From contig NZ_JADKYT010000001.1 in NCBI RefSeq assembly GCF_015354445.1, positions 1,240,001 to 1,304,000 of the forward strand: a stretch of 64,000 nucleotides of DNA, read 5' to 3'. A model generated the notes under the pieces. That model was not told the DNA's origin. It made no database searches and saw nothing but the letters and a program-made list of their open reading frames with translations. Positions 48,116 through 57,717 of this stretch are shown piece by piece. A program made the position numbers and the translations under genes. Source of the DNA: Methylophilus sp. QUAN. GTDB taxonomy: Bacteria > Pseudomonadota > Gammaproteobacteria > Burkholderiales > Methylophilaceae. The first letter of the stretch is position 1; each line of letters opens with the position of its first letter.

Positions 48116-48496
48116 GTGCGTAAACTGACGGTCGTATTGGTGGTCCTGATTGCCCTGCTGCAATATCCATTGTGGCTGGGCAAGGGCAGCTGGTTGCGCG
48201 TCTGGCAGTATTCGCAGCAGATCGAAGCGCATGAGAAGCGTAATGAATATTACCGTCAGCGTAATGATACTTTGCGTGAAGAAGTGCGTGACCTGAAACA
48301 GGGCCAGTCAGCGATTGAAGAGCGCGCGCGTAGCGAGCTGGGGCTGGTCAAGCAGGATGAAGTGTTTTTCCAGGTCATCCAGAATAAACAAGCTGCAAGC
48401 AACAAGCCGACGTCGCCGCTGGATGCTAAACCTGCAGAACCAAAAACAGTAGAAATTAAACCAGTGTTACCGGAAACCAGTCCGCACGCACAATAA
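48116..48496 (+). CDS. ftsB: Cell division protein FtsB
   Basis: The 126-residue protein starts with GTG and has one membrane helix (LTVVLVVLIALLQYPLWLG) and a periplasmic coiled coil (about 35-80, NDTLREEVRDLKQGQSAIEE), then RARSELGLVKQDEVFFQVI, the FtsB pattern. It links FtsL and FtsQ in the divisome. The C-terminal ~40 residues are Pro/Lys-rich. It is 33 bases after eno. Confidence 0.95.
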   Translation: MRKLTVVLVVLIALLQYPLWLGKGSWLRVWQYSQQIEAHEKRNEYYRQRNDTLREEVRDLKQGQSAIEERARSELGLVKQDEVFFQVIQNKQAASNKPTSPLDAKPAEPKTVEIKPVLPETSPHAQ

Positions 48497-48522
48497 AAAA
48501 GGCGCTTACAGCGCCTTTTTTA
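48494..48522. terminator. Bidirectional terminator between ftsB and ygfZ
   Basis: AAAAAAGGCGC-TTACA-GCGCCTTTTTT works in both directions, ending the pyrG-eno-ftsB side and the converging ygfZ gene. Confidence 0.9.
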
Positions 48523-48541
48523 TTGTCTGATGGTTATGGCG

Positions 48542-49543
48542 TTATGACAGCGCATAAGGTAACTCTTGAAAGGTAAGGGCTTGGCCTTGCCAACCGATCG
48601 TGCCTGCCTCTTTAGCCTCCAGGCGGCATTCAGCCAACACCCACCAGGTATTGCCTGCCGCTGGTGCGACACGTACCAGTTGCCCGGCTTCCTGTTGCTG
48701 GGCATCCTGTAATACATCGCCTGGCTGTGGCGCGTGTTCACTAGTGAGTTGTGCCAGCAGTGTGCGGCGTTTAACCTTGCCCAGGTAATGTGTGCGTGCC
48801 ACGATTTCCTGGCCGGTATAGCAGCCTTTCTTGAAGTTGATGCCATTAAGTGCATCCAGATTGACCATTTGCGGTACAAACTGCTCTTTGGTGGCGGCAT
48901 AGACTTGCGGAATGCCTGCCTGGATTTCCAATGCCTCCCACTGTGAGGTGCTGCTTGGCGTGAATGTAGCCGACAATGCTTGCCAGCTGGCTTGTACCTG
49001 TTCGCTGGCGGCGATTAACAGGGCGCGTTGCTGTGCGCTTGTGTCGGCCAGGCGTATCAGGGTGCCGTGAGGCGTCTGTGCTTGTTGGTATGGCGTGGCG
49101 GGTAACGCTTCCATGGTTGTTGCAAGTGTATCGCTGGCCAGGCCTAAAGCCACGAGTCGCTCACTGGCGTCTTCTACCAGCACTTTGCTGCGCAGCACGT
49201 ACATGCGTAAGCGTTTGACCAAATCCGGGATCAAGTCACGCGGGCATTGCAGATAAATGACATCATCGATGATAAAACTGAAGAACAGTGCCAGTAAGCG
49301 GCCTTTGGGCGTGCAGTAACCATTGAATTGCGCGCCTTGGGCTAGCAGTTTAATATCGTTAGTCACTTGCCCTTGCAAAAAGGTCTGGCTGTCTGCGCCA
49401 CTGATGGCAATCAGCCCCTGACTGGAAAGGTCAAACAATTGTGCACTGGCGCTGGTGGCCGGGAATGCGGCTTCGCCCAAAGCATTAAATGCTGCGCCTT
49501 GTGAGATCAAAAAAGATTGCCAGGCGTTTGCTGGGCTGGACAT
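48542..49543 (-). CDS. ygfZ: Folate-binding protein YgfZ (Fe-S cluster maintenance)
   Basis: The 333-residue protein is related to the T-domain of glycine cleavage and helps repair Fe-S enzymes with folate. LIAISGADSQTFLQGQVTND, GYCTPKGRLLALFF and the diagnostic motif KKGCYTGQEIVARTHYLGKV near residues 238-257 with the conserved Cys are present. It is divergent from, and overlaps the upstream part of, the ygfX-like gene. Confidence 0.95.
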   Translation of the reverse strand: MSSPANAWQSFLISQGAAFNALGEAAFPATSASAQLFDLSSQGLIAISGADSQTFLQGQVTNDIKLLAQGAQFNGYCTPKGRLLALFFSFIIDDVIYLQCPRDLIPDLVKRLRMYVLRSKVLVEDASERLVALGLASDTLATTMEALPATPYQQAQTPHGTLIRLADTSAQQRALLIAASEQVQASWQALSATFTPSSTSQWEALEIQAGIPQVYAATKEQFVPQMVNLDALNGINFKKGCYTGQEIVARTHYLGKVKRRTLLAQLTSEHAPQPGDVLQDAQQQEAGQLVRVAPAAGNTWWVLAECRLEAKEAGTIGWQGQALTFQELPYALS

Positions 49544-49600
49544 AAAAAAGGGTTCCTTCCGGGGCAGGACATGCTTGTATGTGCCACCCGTATGATTGCG

Positions 49601-50098
49601 ATGAAAAAAGCTATTCTATCAAGTGAAATCGGTCTGCGTCTCAGACCCTCTAAATTTTTATGGGGGTGGTGGTGGCTGTTTTCAATACTGGTGGTGTTCA
49701 GCCTGGTTGATTGCCTGCCACCAGTATGGGCGGCGCTGGGCGTGCTGGCTTATCTGCTGGCGTGCGTTTGGCAATGGACGCAGTTACCCGCCACGCGTTG
49801 GCCATGGAGCGTGCAGTCATTAAGGGTAGATGTGTTTGGGCAGATGACGTTGACGGACAAGCGTGGCCAGATCTGGTCTTTGATTGTCTTGCCCGACACG
49901 GTAGTGCATCCGGCGTGCATCGTGTTGCATATCTCGGCTTTGGCGCTGCAAGCTGATGCTAGTACGTTGGTGCAAACGCCCTCAACGCCAATGATGCGCT
50001 GGCTGCGGCCTAAACGCTTGTTGATTCTGTCTGACCAGGCAGACACGCAAGCTTTGCAGGCCTTACGTGTCTGGTTAAAGTGGGGGCTACGCGAGTAA
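49601..50098 (+). CDS. YgfX-like membrane protein (CptA family)
   Basis: The start MKKAILSSEIGLRLRPSKFL at 49601 gives 165 residues; the open frame to 49517 overlaps ygfZ. Two membrane helices (about 21-40 and 45-60) are followed by a soluble domain. SSEIGLRLRPSKF and the order of helices then beta domain fit YgfX/CptA, which in E. coli pairs with SdhE/YgfY and was described as a cytoskeleton-targeting toxin. No sdhE gene is adjacent. The family assignment is moderate because sequence identity looks low. Confidence 0.6.
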   Translation: MKKAILSSEIGLRLRPSKFLWGWWWLFSILVVFSLVDCLPPVWAALGVLAYLLACVWQWTQLPATRWPWSVQSLRVDVFGQMTLTDKRGQIWSLIVLPDTVVHPACIVLHISALALQADASTLVQTPSTPMMRWLRPKRLLILSDQADTQALQALRVWLKWGLRE

Positions 50099-50120
50099 TT
50101 GCCGTATTGATTAAAGGTAT

Positions 50121-51152
50121 TTATTGAAAATGATTGTCGTGCGCTACAGATTCCGCACGTACCGAGAATTTTGAGCGGATCTGGTTACGGTATAGATGCA
50201 GGTTCTGTTTGATTTGGCGCCATGGGTGGCGGCTGGCATAGGTGCCCAACACACACAGGCCAGCCAGGATGGCAAACAGCCAGCTGAGTGGCAGCGGGGC
50301 AATATCGTGGCGAGCAGGTTTCTGCGCCTTCATGGCTTGTAGCACGTTGTAAGTACTGTCGCCTTTGATATATTTAGCACCAATCTCTTTGGTCAGGCTT
50401 TCCAGGTATTCTGTCGATAGTTTTGAAATAAACCGGTCATTGTCGCCAAAGGCAATATTGTCATCGCGCACGCCCAAGGTGCTTTCAGAAATCTGGGCAA
50501 TGCCTGGCTGCATGGCAAAGCTCTCGTTAGACCAGTAACCAATGACCTGGTTTTCCGGGCTGAGTTTGGGAATGGCCACGCCTTCTTCTGAGCCGATACC
50601 GACAAATAGCCAGTCGTCACCGCCCTGGAATTCTTCCAGGTTCTTGGTGTTAAACGCATGTAGTTTAGGGGCTTCTTCACCGTCGGTGAAATACAGCACT
50701 TGTGCCGGTTCTGGCATGGCGCGTACCACTTTGGCCGTCACAAACAGGCTCTCGCGTACGCGGCTATTGCCCGACCAGGCCATACGCCAGTCCAGGTGCG
50801 CAATTGTGTCCTGAATCGCCGCAAAGTTGCTGCATACTTCAATCGGTGAGTACATGGCGGCCACCGAGTTGCCAGCGAACATGCCGATACTGACCTTAGT
50901 GCCGCAGGGCAGGGAGGCGACGACCTCGTGCATCATATTCTGCATATAGGCCATGCGCGTGACTTTTTTGCCATGCAGGGTCATGTCTTCTGCGTTCATG
51001 CTCTGCGAGATATCTGCAATCAAAAAATAGGCGTAGATATTGTGTTTGAACGGAATGCTGGGCCGCAGGATAGCAATCAGCAAAAATAGCAGGGCCAGTC
51101 CGAGCAGGGCGGTGTCACGGTGTTTGATAAAGTGTCGTAGCCAGATCTTCAT
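50121..51152 (-). CDS. mxaL: MxaL-like von Willebrand A domain protein
   Basis: The 343-residue membrane protein has an N-terminal helix (TALLGLALLFLLIAILRPSI), a VWA domain with MIDAS DISQSM near residues 49-54 and the VLYFTDGEE motif, and a C-terminal helix (LSWLFAILAGLCVLGTYA). MxaL belongs to the periplasmic calcium-insertion machinery of methanol dehydrogenase. It is the last gene of this cluster; mxaD does not follow. Confidence 0.88.
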   Translation of the reverse strand: MKIWLRHFIKHRDTALLGLALLFLLIAILRPSIPFKHNIYAYFLIADISQSMNAEDMTLHGKKVTRMAYMQNMMHEVVASLPCGTKVSIGMFAGNSVAAMYSPIEVCSNFAAIQDTIAHLDWRMAWSGNSRVRESLFVTAKVVRAMPEPAQVLYFTDGEEAPKLHAFNTKNLEEFQGGDDWLFVGIGSEEGVAIPKLSPENQVIGYWSNESFAMQPGIAQISESTLGVRDDNIAFGDNDRFISKLSTEYLESLTKEIGAKYIKGDSTYNVLQAMKAQKPARHDIAPLPLSWLFAILAGLCVLGTYASRHPWRQIKQNLHLYRNQIRSKFSVRAESVAHDNHFQ

Positions 51153-51206
51153 GGAGTGCCAGTCAATAATGTTCAGTCAAATGATTTACGCGTTACACAC
51201 AACTTG

Positions 51207-51746
51207 TTATGGCAAGCCGTTAGGGATATTGCCCATGATCAGCCCTGGGTTGTCTGATTCGCCCACGCCTGGGGTCGGTTTTTCCGGCAGCAGGCCCAGT
51301 ACGCGGTCAAAGTTGCGACGTGTACCCCAATTACGGTTATCTGCCTTGAGGGCCGTTTTGTAAGAGGTGGCCGCTTGCGACAGCAGGTATTCAAGCTCGT
51401 CACGCGTGCTGTTGTCGTTGCCGCCCGTTAACTGGATGGCGCGTAGGAAGAACATATTGCCTACATTGTGCAATATGGCCGCTCGTTGGGTTGGGTTGGC
51501 CTGGTCTATGAGCTTGGTGAACAGCAATGTAGACTCTTTATAGCGTTCGTTTTTACCCAACCAATAGGCGACAGCAAACTTTGCCTCAAAGCTTTGCTGG
51601 TCGGTTTGCGGACTTTTGGCGACCATCACGGCTTCGTTGAAGGCTTCTACCTGCTGTATGCGTTGCCAGCTGTAGGCTATGGTGGCGAGTGACGCGACTG
51701 CCACGACCAGCAGGCCGGTCACCAGTTTATTTACGCTGAGCGCCAT
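51207..51746 (-). CDS. mxaK: MxaK-like protein
   Basis: The 179-residue protein has an N-terminal membrane anchor (LVTGLLVVAVASLATIAYSW) and a helical TPR-like periplasmic part (FEAKFAVAYWLGKNERYKES, AILHNVGNMFFLRAIQLTGG). It is identified as MxaK mainly by its position between mxaC and mxaL and its size. The gene overlaps the end of mxaC by 16 bases. It is needed for active methanol dehydrogenase in other methylotrophs (established for the family). Confidence 0.85.
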   Translation of the reverse strand: MALSVNKLVTGLLVVAVASLATIAYSWQRIQQVEAFNEAVMVAKSPQTDQQSFEAKFAVAYWLGKNERYKESTLLFTKLIDQANPTQRAAILHNVGNMFFLRAIQLTGGNDNSTRDELEYLLSQAATSYKTALKADNRNWGTRRNFDRVLGLLPEKPTPGVGESDNPGLIMGNIPNGLP

Positions 51747-52717
51747 GTGTGTATCTCCAGATATTTAACCGCCAGCAGGAAAGCAATCATGACAAATGCA
51801 ATCCAGTAACAGACATTGGTGTAATCGTGGCCTGGAATTTTTTCCAGGTATTGAATCGGCTTTTTCTCTTTGCTATTAATGTCAGCAATCGCGGCTTCGA
51901 GTGATTTGGGGTCAGCTGCTTCATAAGCGCTAAACGGTGTGCGCAGGGTTTGAAAAAACTGGTACAGCAAGACCTCGCTGGGCATCGGGCCGTCGTAGCT
52001 GCTTTCGGCATATTTCGGGTCAAAAATAGTGACGCCGCCAGGCTGGCGTAGCACGATCCAGTAGAGGCCGATGTTATAGCGTTGCAGCCAGTCACGCAGT
52101 TTTTGCTGCACCATGTCACTGACACGGCCTGCACCATCCGAAATGAGGATGATGACGCGCGAACCAGAGTCCGGCACATCTTTAAACAGTTCCACCGCGC
52201 TGGTTAAGCCGCCGCCAATATTGGTTTGAAACAAGGAGTTGCCTGCGGTGGCCTGAATGGCGGATAACATGGCCTCTTTGTTTTCAGTCAGCGGGAGCAC
52301 ATACATGGCAGAGTTGCTGAAGGTGATCAGGCCCATCATGTCGTTACTACGGTGCTCGACAAAGCTGGTCATGATGCGGGCCGCAGCGACCGACTTGGTT
52401 TCACCGACATGGCCATCCTTATCGCCTGCAAACGGGTCATCCATACTGGCGCTGCGGTCCAGCACCAGGCCAATCTGCGCGCCGATGCCAGTGCGTTCAA
52501 TTTGTTGTTCCAGGCTGTGTGGCCCGGCCAGGCCCAGAATGATAAACAAGATACTGACCACGGCTAGCACCTTGAGCAGAAATCCGATGGTGCTGGACAG
52601 TGGATCCGGCGGCAGCAGACCTATCCACGAATAATGTCTGCTGTGTGCACGCTCCAGCAATAGTGGCAATAGCGCTAATGGCAGCGCCCATAGCAGCCAG
52701 GGATGTGTGAATGCCAT
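51731..52717 (-). CDS. mxaC: MxaC-like von Willebrand A domain protein
   Basis: The 328-residue protein has the BatA-type layout: two N-terminal membrane helices (about 7-21 and 45-65), a VWA domain with MIDAS LVLDRSASMDD near residues 86-96 and a C-terminal helix (VCYWIAFVMIAFLLAVKYLE). It is part of the Ca-insertion system for methanol dehydrogenase, acting with MxaL and the MxaR ATPase. Its start shares a base with the end of mxaA. Confidence 0.9.
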   Translation of the reverse strand: MAFTHPWLLWALPLALLPLLLERAHSRHYSWIGLLPPDPLSSTIGFLLKVLAVVSILFIILGLAGPHSLEQQIERTGIGAQIGLVLDRSASMDDPFAGDKDGHVGETKSVAAARIMTSFVEHRSNDMMGLITFSNSAMYVLPLTENKEAMLSAIQATAGNSLFQTNIGGGLTSAVELFKDVPDSGSRVIILISDGAGRVSDMVQQKLRDWLQRYNIGLYWIVLRQPGGVTIFDPKYAESSYDGPMPSEVLLYQFFQTLRTPFSAYEAADPKSLEAAIADINSKEKKPIQYLEKIPGHDYTNVCYWIAFVMIAFLLAVKYLEIHTWRSA

Positions 52718-53697
52718 TATGCTTTTACCTCAGGGCGTAAGCCGCGCTCGCAGTCACGCATATGGCGGCAGAATTTTTTCAGCCATTGTTTGGGTGGCAT
52801 GCCCAACTCTAGCGGTGTGTTGGTATCGAAAAACACCTGGCGCGATAATGCAAAAAACCGTTCGATATCTGGTTTGGCTACAGCAAAAGCGGGCTTGGTT
52901 TGTAAAAACCGCTCAACACCATTACCAAATACGCTGTGGCCGGCTACCTGGTGCAAGGCGGCATGTACGGTTGAAATCGCCTGTTGCAAGCCTTGTTCAT
53001 CTTCGGGCAGTTTGTTGATCTTGCGATAGGCTTTCGCAAAGGCGCCGCCCATATATGGTAGCCAGGTGCGTGCGCCTAAGATGTATAACAAAGCCAACAG
53101 GCTGGCGGCTAACACGCCTGCCGCGACTTTGAGGGCCAGCCATTCTTTGTCCGCATGCAGCTTGAGTGGTGCCACAAAGGGGCTCATTTCATTTTTAAGG
53201 TTGACCTCGCCATACACCGAGAGCGGTGAAGTGCGGAAGTTAAACGATGGCATGCGGAATTGTTTGACGTCTTTGCTGCCTTGCTGGCGCACTTTGACGA
53301 TTTCGCCTCTTAAAATGGCCGGTTTGGCGACGCGGCCGATTTTAAACACCTGGTATTCAAGATGAATGGTATAGACGGATTGCTTGCTTTCACGTTGTTC
53401 CTCAACGTCAATCGCAGTCAATTCTATGCCGGATACCTGGCCGCGGTATCTGTGCTCATAACCAACGATAGGCAACGATTCCTTGATCAGGTCATAAGGC
53501 TGCTTGACAGTCAGTATCATGGTGCGTTGCAATTTGTCGCCCACCACATAACCGGCATCGCGGCTGGGGTTGATTTCTTTAACGCTGACAAACTTGCTGT
53601 CTACCGAAGGCAGAACGACATCGGCCGCGCTACTCAATGCGGTGCATAGCAAGGTCGATGCGAGAAATAATGACAATAAATGGTTGCGCGCTTTCAT
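52717..53697 (-). CDS. mxaA: MxaA-like methanol dehydrogenase maturation protein
   Basis: The 326-residue protein has a signal peptide (NHLLSLFLASTLLCTALSSA), a periplasmic beta domain (about 30-185), one membrane helix (VAAGVLAASLLALLYILGAR) and a cytosolic part with HRVFDKG-like replaced by HQVAGHSVFGNGVERFL. MxaA is required for calcium insertion into methanol dehydrogenase. It lies between mxaS and mxaC in the conserved order. Confidence 0.9.
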   Translation of the reverse strand: MKARNHLLSLFLASTLLCTALSSAADVVLPSVDSKFVSVKEINPSRDAGYVVGDKLQRTMILTVKQPYDLIKESLPIVGYEHRYRGQVSGIELTAIDVEEQRESKQSVYTIHLEYQVFKIGRVAKPAILRGEIVKVRQQGSKDVKQFRMPSFNFRTSPLSVYGEVNLKNEMSPFVAPLKLHADKEWLALKVAAGVLAASLLALLYILGARTWLPYMGGAFAKAYRKINKLPEDEQGLQQAISTVHAALHQVAGHSVFGNGVERFLQTKPAFAVAKPDIERFFALSRQVFFDTNTPLELGMPPKQWLKKFCRHMRDCERGLRPEVKA

Positions 53698-53709
53698 CGG
53701 TCGCTTTCC

Positions 53710-54567
53710 TTAGGCAGGCACATATTGGTGGAAGTAGTCAGTGAGCAGGTCTGCATCAAACGTGTCTTCCACAAAAAATGGCTGCATATCAAATCTCATA
53801 AAAATATCTTCAATCGCCTGGCGTCTGGCCGCAAACGCTTCCAGGATACGTTCACGATAAGAAGCGCGCAGGAATAAGGTACGCCGTTCACCAGTTTCCG
53901 GGTCGTTGATACTGGTAATGCCAAACTCCGGCAACTCTTTGTATTCGGTGCTGTTCCACAGGATCACCGGCACAATATGGTGGCGCAGCATCAGTAGCAG
54001 TGCTTCTTCCAACTGCTCCAGCGGCATATGAAAGTCAGATACCAGGAATATCAGCGAGCGTTCGCGTGGCAACAGGCGTACGCTCTCTAGCAGCGCGCCT
54101 GCACCGACTTCATTCGGTAAATGGTTTTCCAGGCGGTCCGCCAGGTCAAACATGGTGTGCGGGCGCAGCGAGAGGGTGCTCAGCCATTCGTCATGCACAT
54201 CATCATCAAAGCCGATAAAACCGACCGGATCCGTATTGCGGCTAGCCGATTGTGCCACCGAGCGCGTGATATGGGCGGCGGTGACCAGTTTGGTATGCGG
54301 TGTGCCATATTGCATGGAGCCCGACATATCGCACATCACAAATACCGGCGTGGCGCTTTTCTGGTTAAAGATACGCACATAGACCTGCTCCATCGGGTCG
54401 CGTATGGTCTGGCGGATGTCGATTCGGCGCGGGTCAGGGTATGACAGCAACGTGGTGTGGCCACGAAACTCCATGCCCATACCGCGCTGGTTGCTCTTGT
54501 GGCGACCAGGGCGACGCGAACGGGAACGCCAGCCGATGTGGTAGCTGAATTCCTTAATGGTTTCCAT
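53710..54567 (-). CDS. mxaS: MxaS-like DUF58 protein
   Basis: The 285-residue protein carries the DUF58 core with a MIDAS-like VFVMCDMSGSMQYG near residues 75-88 and FLVSDFHMPLEQLEEAL. The N-terminal GWRSRSRRPGRHKSNQRGMG is basic. It acts with the MoxR-type ATPase MxaR. It is 20 bases after mxaR and 12 before mxaA. Confidence 0.9.
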   Translation of the reverse strand: METIKEFSYHIGWRSRSRRPGRHKSNQRGMGMEFRGHTTLLSYPDPRRIDIRQTIRDPMEQVYVRIFNQKSATPVFVMCDMSGSMQYGTPHTKLVTAAHITRSVAQSASRNTDPVGFIGFDDDVHDEWLSTLSLRPHTMFDLADRLENHLPNEVGAGALLESVRLLPRERSLIFLVSDFHMPLEQLEEALLLMLRHHIVPVILWNSTEYKELPEFGITSINDPETGERRTLFLRASYRERILEAFAARRQAIEDIFMRFDMQPFFVEDTFDADLLTDYFHQYVPA

Positions 54568-54587
54568 AACGTTCCAGCAACAAAAAC

Positions 54588-55604
54588 TTAAGGTGCTGCG
54601 ACGGCATTGATAATGCCGGTCAGCAATTCGCGTGCGATTTCGGTACGGCGCATCTCATAAACCGGACTGAATACCAGGCGGTGCGCAATTGTTTCGTGGA
54701 ACACGGCATGAATGTCTTCCGGCACCACGGCCTGGCGATTATTGAGCCAGGCGTTAACGCGGGCCGCACGCAGCAACATGCCCATCCCACGCGGGCTGGC
54801 GCCACTCAGTACCAGGCGTTTCATATCGACATTGGATACTTTGACGCCGTAAGCGACCGGATCCTTGGTGGCTAACCACAAGTCCAGTGCATATTTACGC
54901 AGGGCAGGGCTGGCCTGGATATTTTCCTGGATGACCTTGGCGAAGCTGTTTAACTGGTCAAATTTGAGAATGTCAGCGGGGACATTTGAAATCAGCTGGT
55001 CCACATCGTGGAAGCGCGTGTCAAAAATCAATGACTCCATAATGTCATGCGCAGGCGGCACCACAATCGGGATTTCCATCATGAAACGGTCTCGCGCTGC
55101 AGACGGGATATCAAAGGTTTCCTCGCGCTCGACCTGGTTGCGGTCAGCGAATACCAGCATGTGCGGGAAGTAGTGTTCTTTATTAAAGGCCGTCAGCGTA
55201 CGCTCAGCCATCACGCGCAACATCAGCGAGTGCACCTGCGGCCGGGCACGGTTGATTTCGTTAAAAAAGAAAATCGATAAATCCTGGCCAGACATCAGCA
55301 ACGGGCCAGGGCTCACATGTGGTTTACCATCTTCCCCCAGGTAGGTGTGATACACCAGGTCATTCGGCATCAGGTCAATCGTACCTTCAATCCGCTGGTA
55401 ACCGCCGCCAATGCCGCGCGTAAAAGCGCGTAGCAAAGTGGTTTTACCCACGCCGACATCGCCTTCAAGCAACACGTGGCCGCGTGCAAACACGGCAGTG
55501 GTGATCAGGCGTACTGGATTTTCCTGACCGACGACGACTTTGTTAACTTCCGACTCTAATGTGAGCGCATGGGTACGCCAATCGTTTAGTTGTTGATCTT
55601 GCAT
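54588..55604 (-). CDS. mxaR: MxaR-like MoxR-family AAA+ ATPase
   Basis: The 338-residue AAA+ protein has Walker A LEGDVGVGKTTLLRAF near residues 57-72, Walker B IFFFNEINRA and LVFADRNQVEREETFDIPSA as sensor 1 region. MoxR ATPases act as chaperones for VWA-protein complexes and here would drive MxaC/L/S. It is the first gene of mxaRSACKL; a 265-base spacer divides it from the divergent fabA. Confidence 0.93.
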   Translation of the reverse strand: MQDQQLNDWRTHALTLESEVNKVVVGQENPVRLITTAVFARGHVLLEGDVGVGKTTLLRAFTRGIGGGYQRIEGTIDLMPNDLVYHTYLGEDGKPHVSPGPLLMSGQDLSIFFFNEINRARPQVHSLMLRVMAERTLTAFNKEHYFPHMLVFADRNQVEREETFDIPSAARDRFMMEIPIVVPPAHDIMESLIFDTRFHDVDQLISNVPADILKFDQLNSFAKVIQENIQASPALRKYALDLWLATKDPVAYGVKVSNVDMKRLVLSGASPRGMGMLLRAARVNAWLNNRQAVVPEDIHAVFHETIAHRLVFSPVYEMRRTEIARELLTGIINAVAAP

Positions 55605-55870
55605 GCCTGATTTCCTGATAAGGTTGAACGTTAGTTGGTGCTGAATTGTAACTAATTTGTAATTGAAAACGGCTTGATGATGCGAAATTATCCTTTAAAG
55701 CCTGATAGGCTGGTCATTATCAAGTTGTAAAATTCAGTAACAATTTAGTGAATACTACCTATATTTTTCTAAAAAGTATACAGGTCGGTATAGTTGTTGC
55801 ATGACAAAAAGCTTTCACTAAACGCAATTTCCGGCGAAAATATTGTTTTATACTAAAAATCTAAAAATAC
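55605..55870. promoter_or_regulatory. Divergent mxaR / fabA control region
   Basis: The A/T-rich spacer must hold the promoters of both operons. A TATACT at 55850-55855 sits 15 bases before the fabA ATG, which has no Shine-Dalgarno. Beyond that I cannot assign hexamers with confidence. Confidence 0.4.
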
Positions 55871-56386
55871 ATGACTAGAAAAAGTAATTTCAGCAAAGAG
55901 GATTTGTTGGCGTGCGGCCGCGGCGAAATGTTCGGCGAAGGTAACGCACAATTGCCATTACCACCAATGCTGATGTTTGACCGTATCGTAAAGATTTCTG
56001 ACGAGGGTGGAAAATACGGCCAGGGTGAAATTATTGCAGAGCTCGATATTCGTCCTGACTTGTGGTTTTTTGAATGCCACTTTACCGGTGACCCGGTGAT
56101 GCCTGGCTGTTTGGGCTTGGATGCCATGTGGCAACTGGTTGGCTTCTTCCTGGGTTGGAAAGGTGGCCCTGGCCGTGGCCGTGCCCTGGGTTCTGGTGAA
56201 GTGAAGTTTACCGGCCAGGTATTGCCATCAGCCAAGCTGGTACGCTATCACATTGATTTAAAACGTGTGATCATGCGCAAGCTGGTGATGGGTATTGCCG
56301 ATGCACGTATGGAAGTGGATGGCCGCGAGATTTATAATGCCAGTGATTTGCGTGTTGGCTTGTTTACCAGCACGGACAATTTCTAG
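55871..56386 (+). CDS. fabA: 3-hydroxydecanoyl-ACP dehydratase/isomerase
   Basis: The 171-residue hot-dog fold enzyme introduces the cis double bond in fatty acid synthesis. The active His lies in [20 protein letters not shown] and the active Asp in [14 protein letters not shown]. It is 36 bases before fabB and cotranscribed with it, the standard pair for anaerobic unsaturated fatty acid synthesis. Confidence 0.97.
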   Translation: MTRKSNFSKEDLLACGRGEMFGEGNAQLPLPPMLMFDRIVKISDEGGKYGQGEIIAELDIRPDLWFFECHFTGDPVMPGCLGLDAMWQLVGFFLGWKGGPGRGRALGSGEVKFTGQVLPSAKLVRYHIDLKRVIMRKLVMGIADARMEVDGREIYNASDLRVGLFTSTDNF

Positions 56387-56422
56387 TCGTCTTTACAGTT
56401 TTTGAAGTGAATGGGAGGCGCA

Positions 56423-57649
56423 ATGCGTCGCGTAGTGATTACAGGATTTGGTATCGTATCAAGTCTTGGTAATAACAAACAGGAAGTGCTGGACAGCCTG
56501 AAAGCAGGCCGTTCCGGTATTACTTATCAACCTGAATATGCCGAGCGCGGTTTGCGTTCGCATGTGGCAGGCTCGATCAAAAGTCTGGATGTTGAAGCCT
56601 TGATTGATCGCAAGCTGTTGCGTTTTATGGCCAAGGGCCATGCTTACGCCTGGCTGGCGATGCAGGAAGCAATTGCTGATGCAAACTTGCCGGAAGACCT
56701 GGTTTCAAATGTGCGTACCGGCCTGATTGTCGGTGCAGGTGGCACGTCTACTGAAAGTATGCTGGACGGCACCAATACGCTGGCAGAAAAAGGCATTCGT
56801 CGTGTTGGCCCTTATATGGTGACCAAAACCATGAGCAGCGGGATTGCCGCTTGCCTGGCGACGGGCGCTAAAATTAAAGGTGTGAATTACGGCATCAGCT
56901 CTGCCTGTTCAACCAGTGCACACTGTATTGGCGCGGGTGTTGAGCAAATTCAACTCGGCAAGCAGGATATTGTGTTTGCTGGTGGTGGTGAAGAAGAACA
57001 CTGGACCATGAGCTACCTGTTTGATGCCATGGGTGCATTGTCGAGCAAATATAACGAAACGCCTGAAAAAGCATCCCGCACTTATGATGCCGACCGCGAT
57101 GGTTTCGTGATTTCCGGCGGCGGCGGTATTGTCGTACTGGAAGAGTATGAGCACGCAAAAGCGCGTGGCGCACAGATTTATGCCGAGGTGATTGGCTACG
57201 GCGCAACGTCAGATGGTTATGACATGGTGGCACCAAGTGGTGAAGGCGCTGTGCGCTGTATGCAGCAGGCATTGCAGGGCATTAATCCGGAAGACATCGA
57301 CTACATCAATACGCATGGCACCAGCACGCCGGTTGGCGATACCAAGGAGCTGGAAGCGATTCGTACCGTGTTTGGCGACAATAGCAAGACAGCCATTGCC
57401 TCGACCAAGTCATTGTCTGGCCACGCGTTGGGCGCTGCGGGTGTGAATGAGGCGATTTACACTTTGCTGATGATGCAGCACGGCTTTATTGCAGCCTCTG
57501 CCAATATTGAGACGCTGGATCCTGCAGCTGAAGGCTTGAATATTGTGCGTAGTCCGATTGCTTCGGCGCGCATTCAAACCGCGTTGTCCAACAGCTTTGG
57601 TTTTGGTGGCACCAATGCCACACTGACTTTATCGACCAAAAATCTTTAA
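56423..57649 (+). CDS. fabB: 3-oxoacyl-ACP synthase I
   Basis: The start [20 protein letters not shown] at 56423, behind GGGAGG, gives 408 residues. The condensing enzyme triad is Cys in [15 protein letters not shown], His in [14 protein letters not shown] and His in [11 protein letters not shown]. It elongates the unsaturated intermediate made by FabA. A terminator follows. Confidence 0.97.
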   Translation: MRRVVITGFGIVSSLGNNKQEVLDSLKAGRSGITYQPEYAERGLRSHVAGSIKSLDVEALIDRKLLRFMAKGHAYAWLAMQEAIADANLPEDLVSNVRTGLIVGAGGTSTESMLDGTNTLAEKGIRRVGPYMVTKTMSSGIAACLATGAKIKGVNYGISSACSTSAHCIGAGVEQIQLGKQDIVFAGGGEEEHWTMSYLFDAMGALSSKYNETPEKASRTYDADRDGFVISGGGGIVVLEEYEHAKARGAQIYAEVIGYGATSDGYDMVAPSGEGAVRCMQQALQGINPEDIDYINTHGTSTPVGDTKELEAIRTVFGDNSKTAIASTKSLSGHALGAAGVNEAIYTLLMMQHGFIAASANIETLDPAAEGLNIVRSPIASARIQTALSNSFGFGGTNATLTLSTKNL

Positions 57650-57670
57650 AGCGTCAGCAAGCAATAAACA

Positions 57671-57707
57671 GGCAGTGTGTTGTTAAAACACGCTGCCTTT
57701 CTTTTTT
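57671..57707 (+). terminator. Terminator after fabAB
   Basis: GGCAGTGTGTT and AACACGCTGCC pair (one G-T) around a five-base loop and are followed by TTTCTTTTTT. Confidence 0.88.
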
Positions 57708-57717
57708 GTAGGGATGG

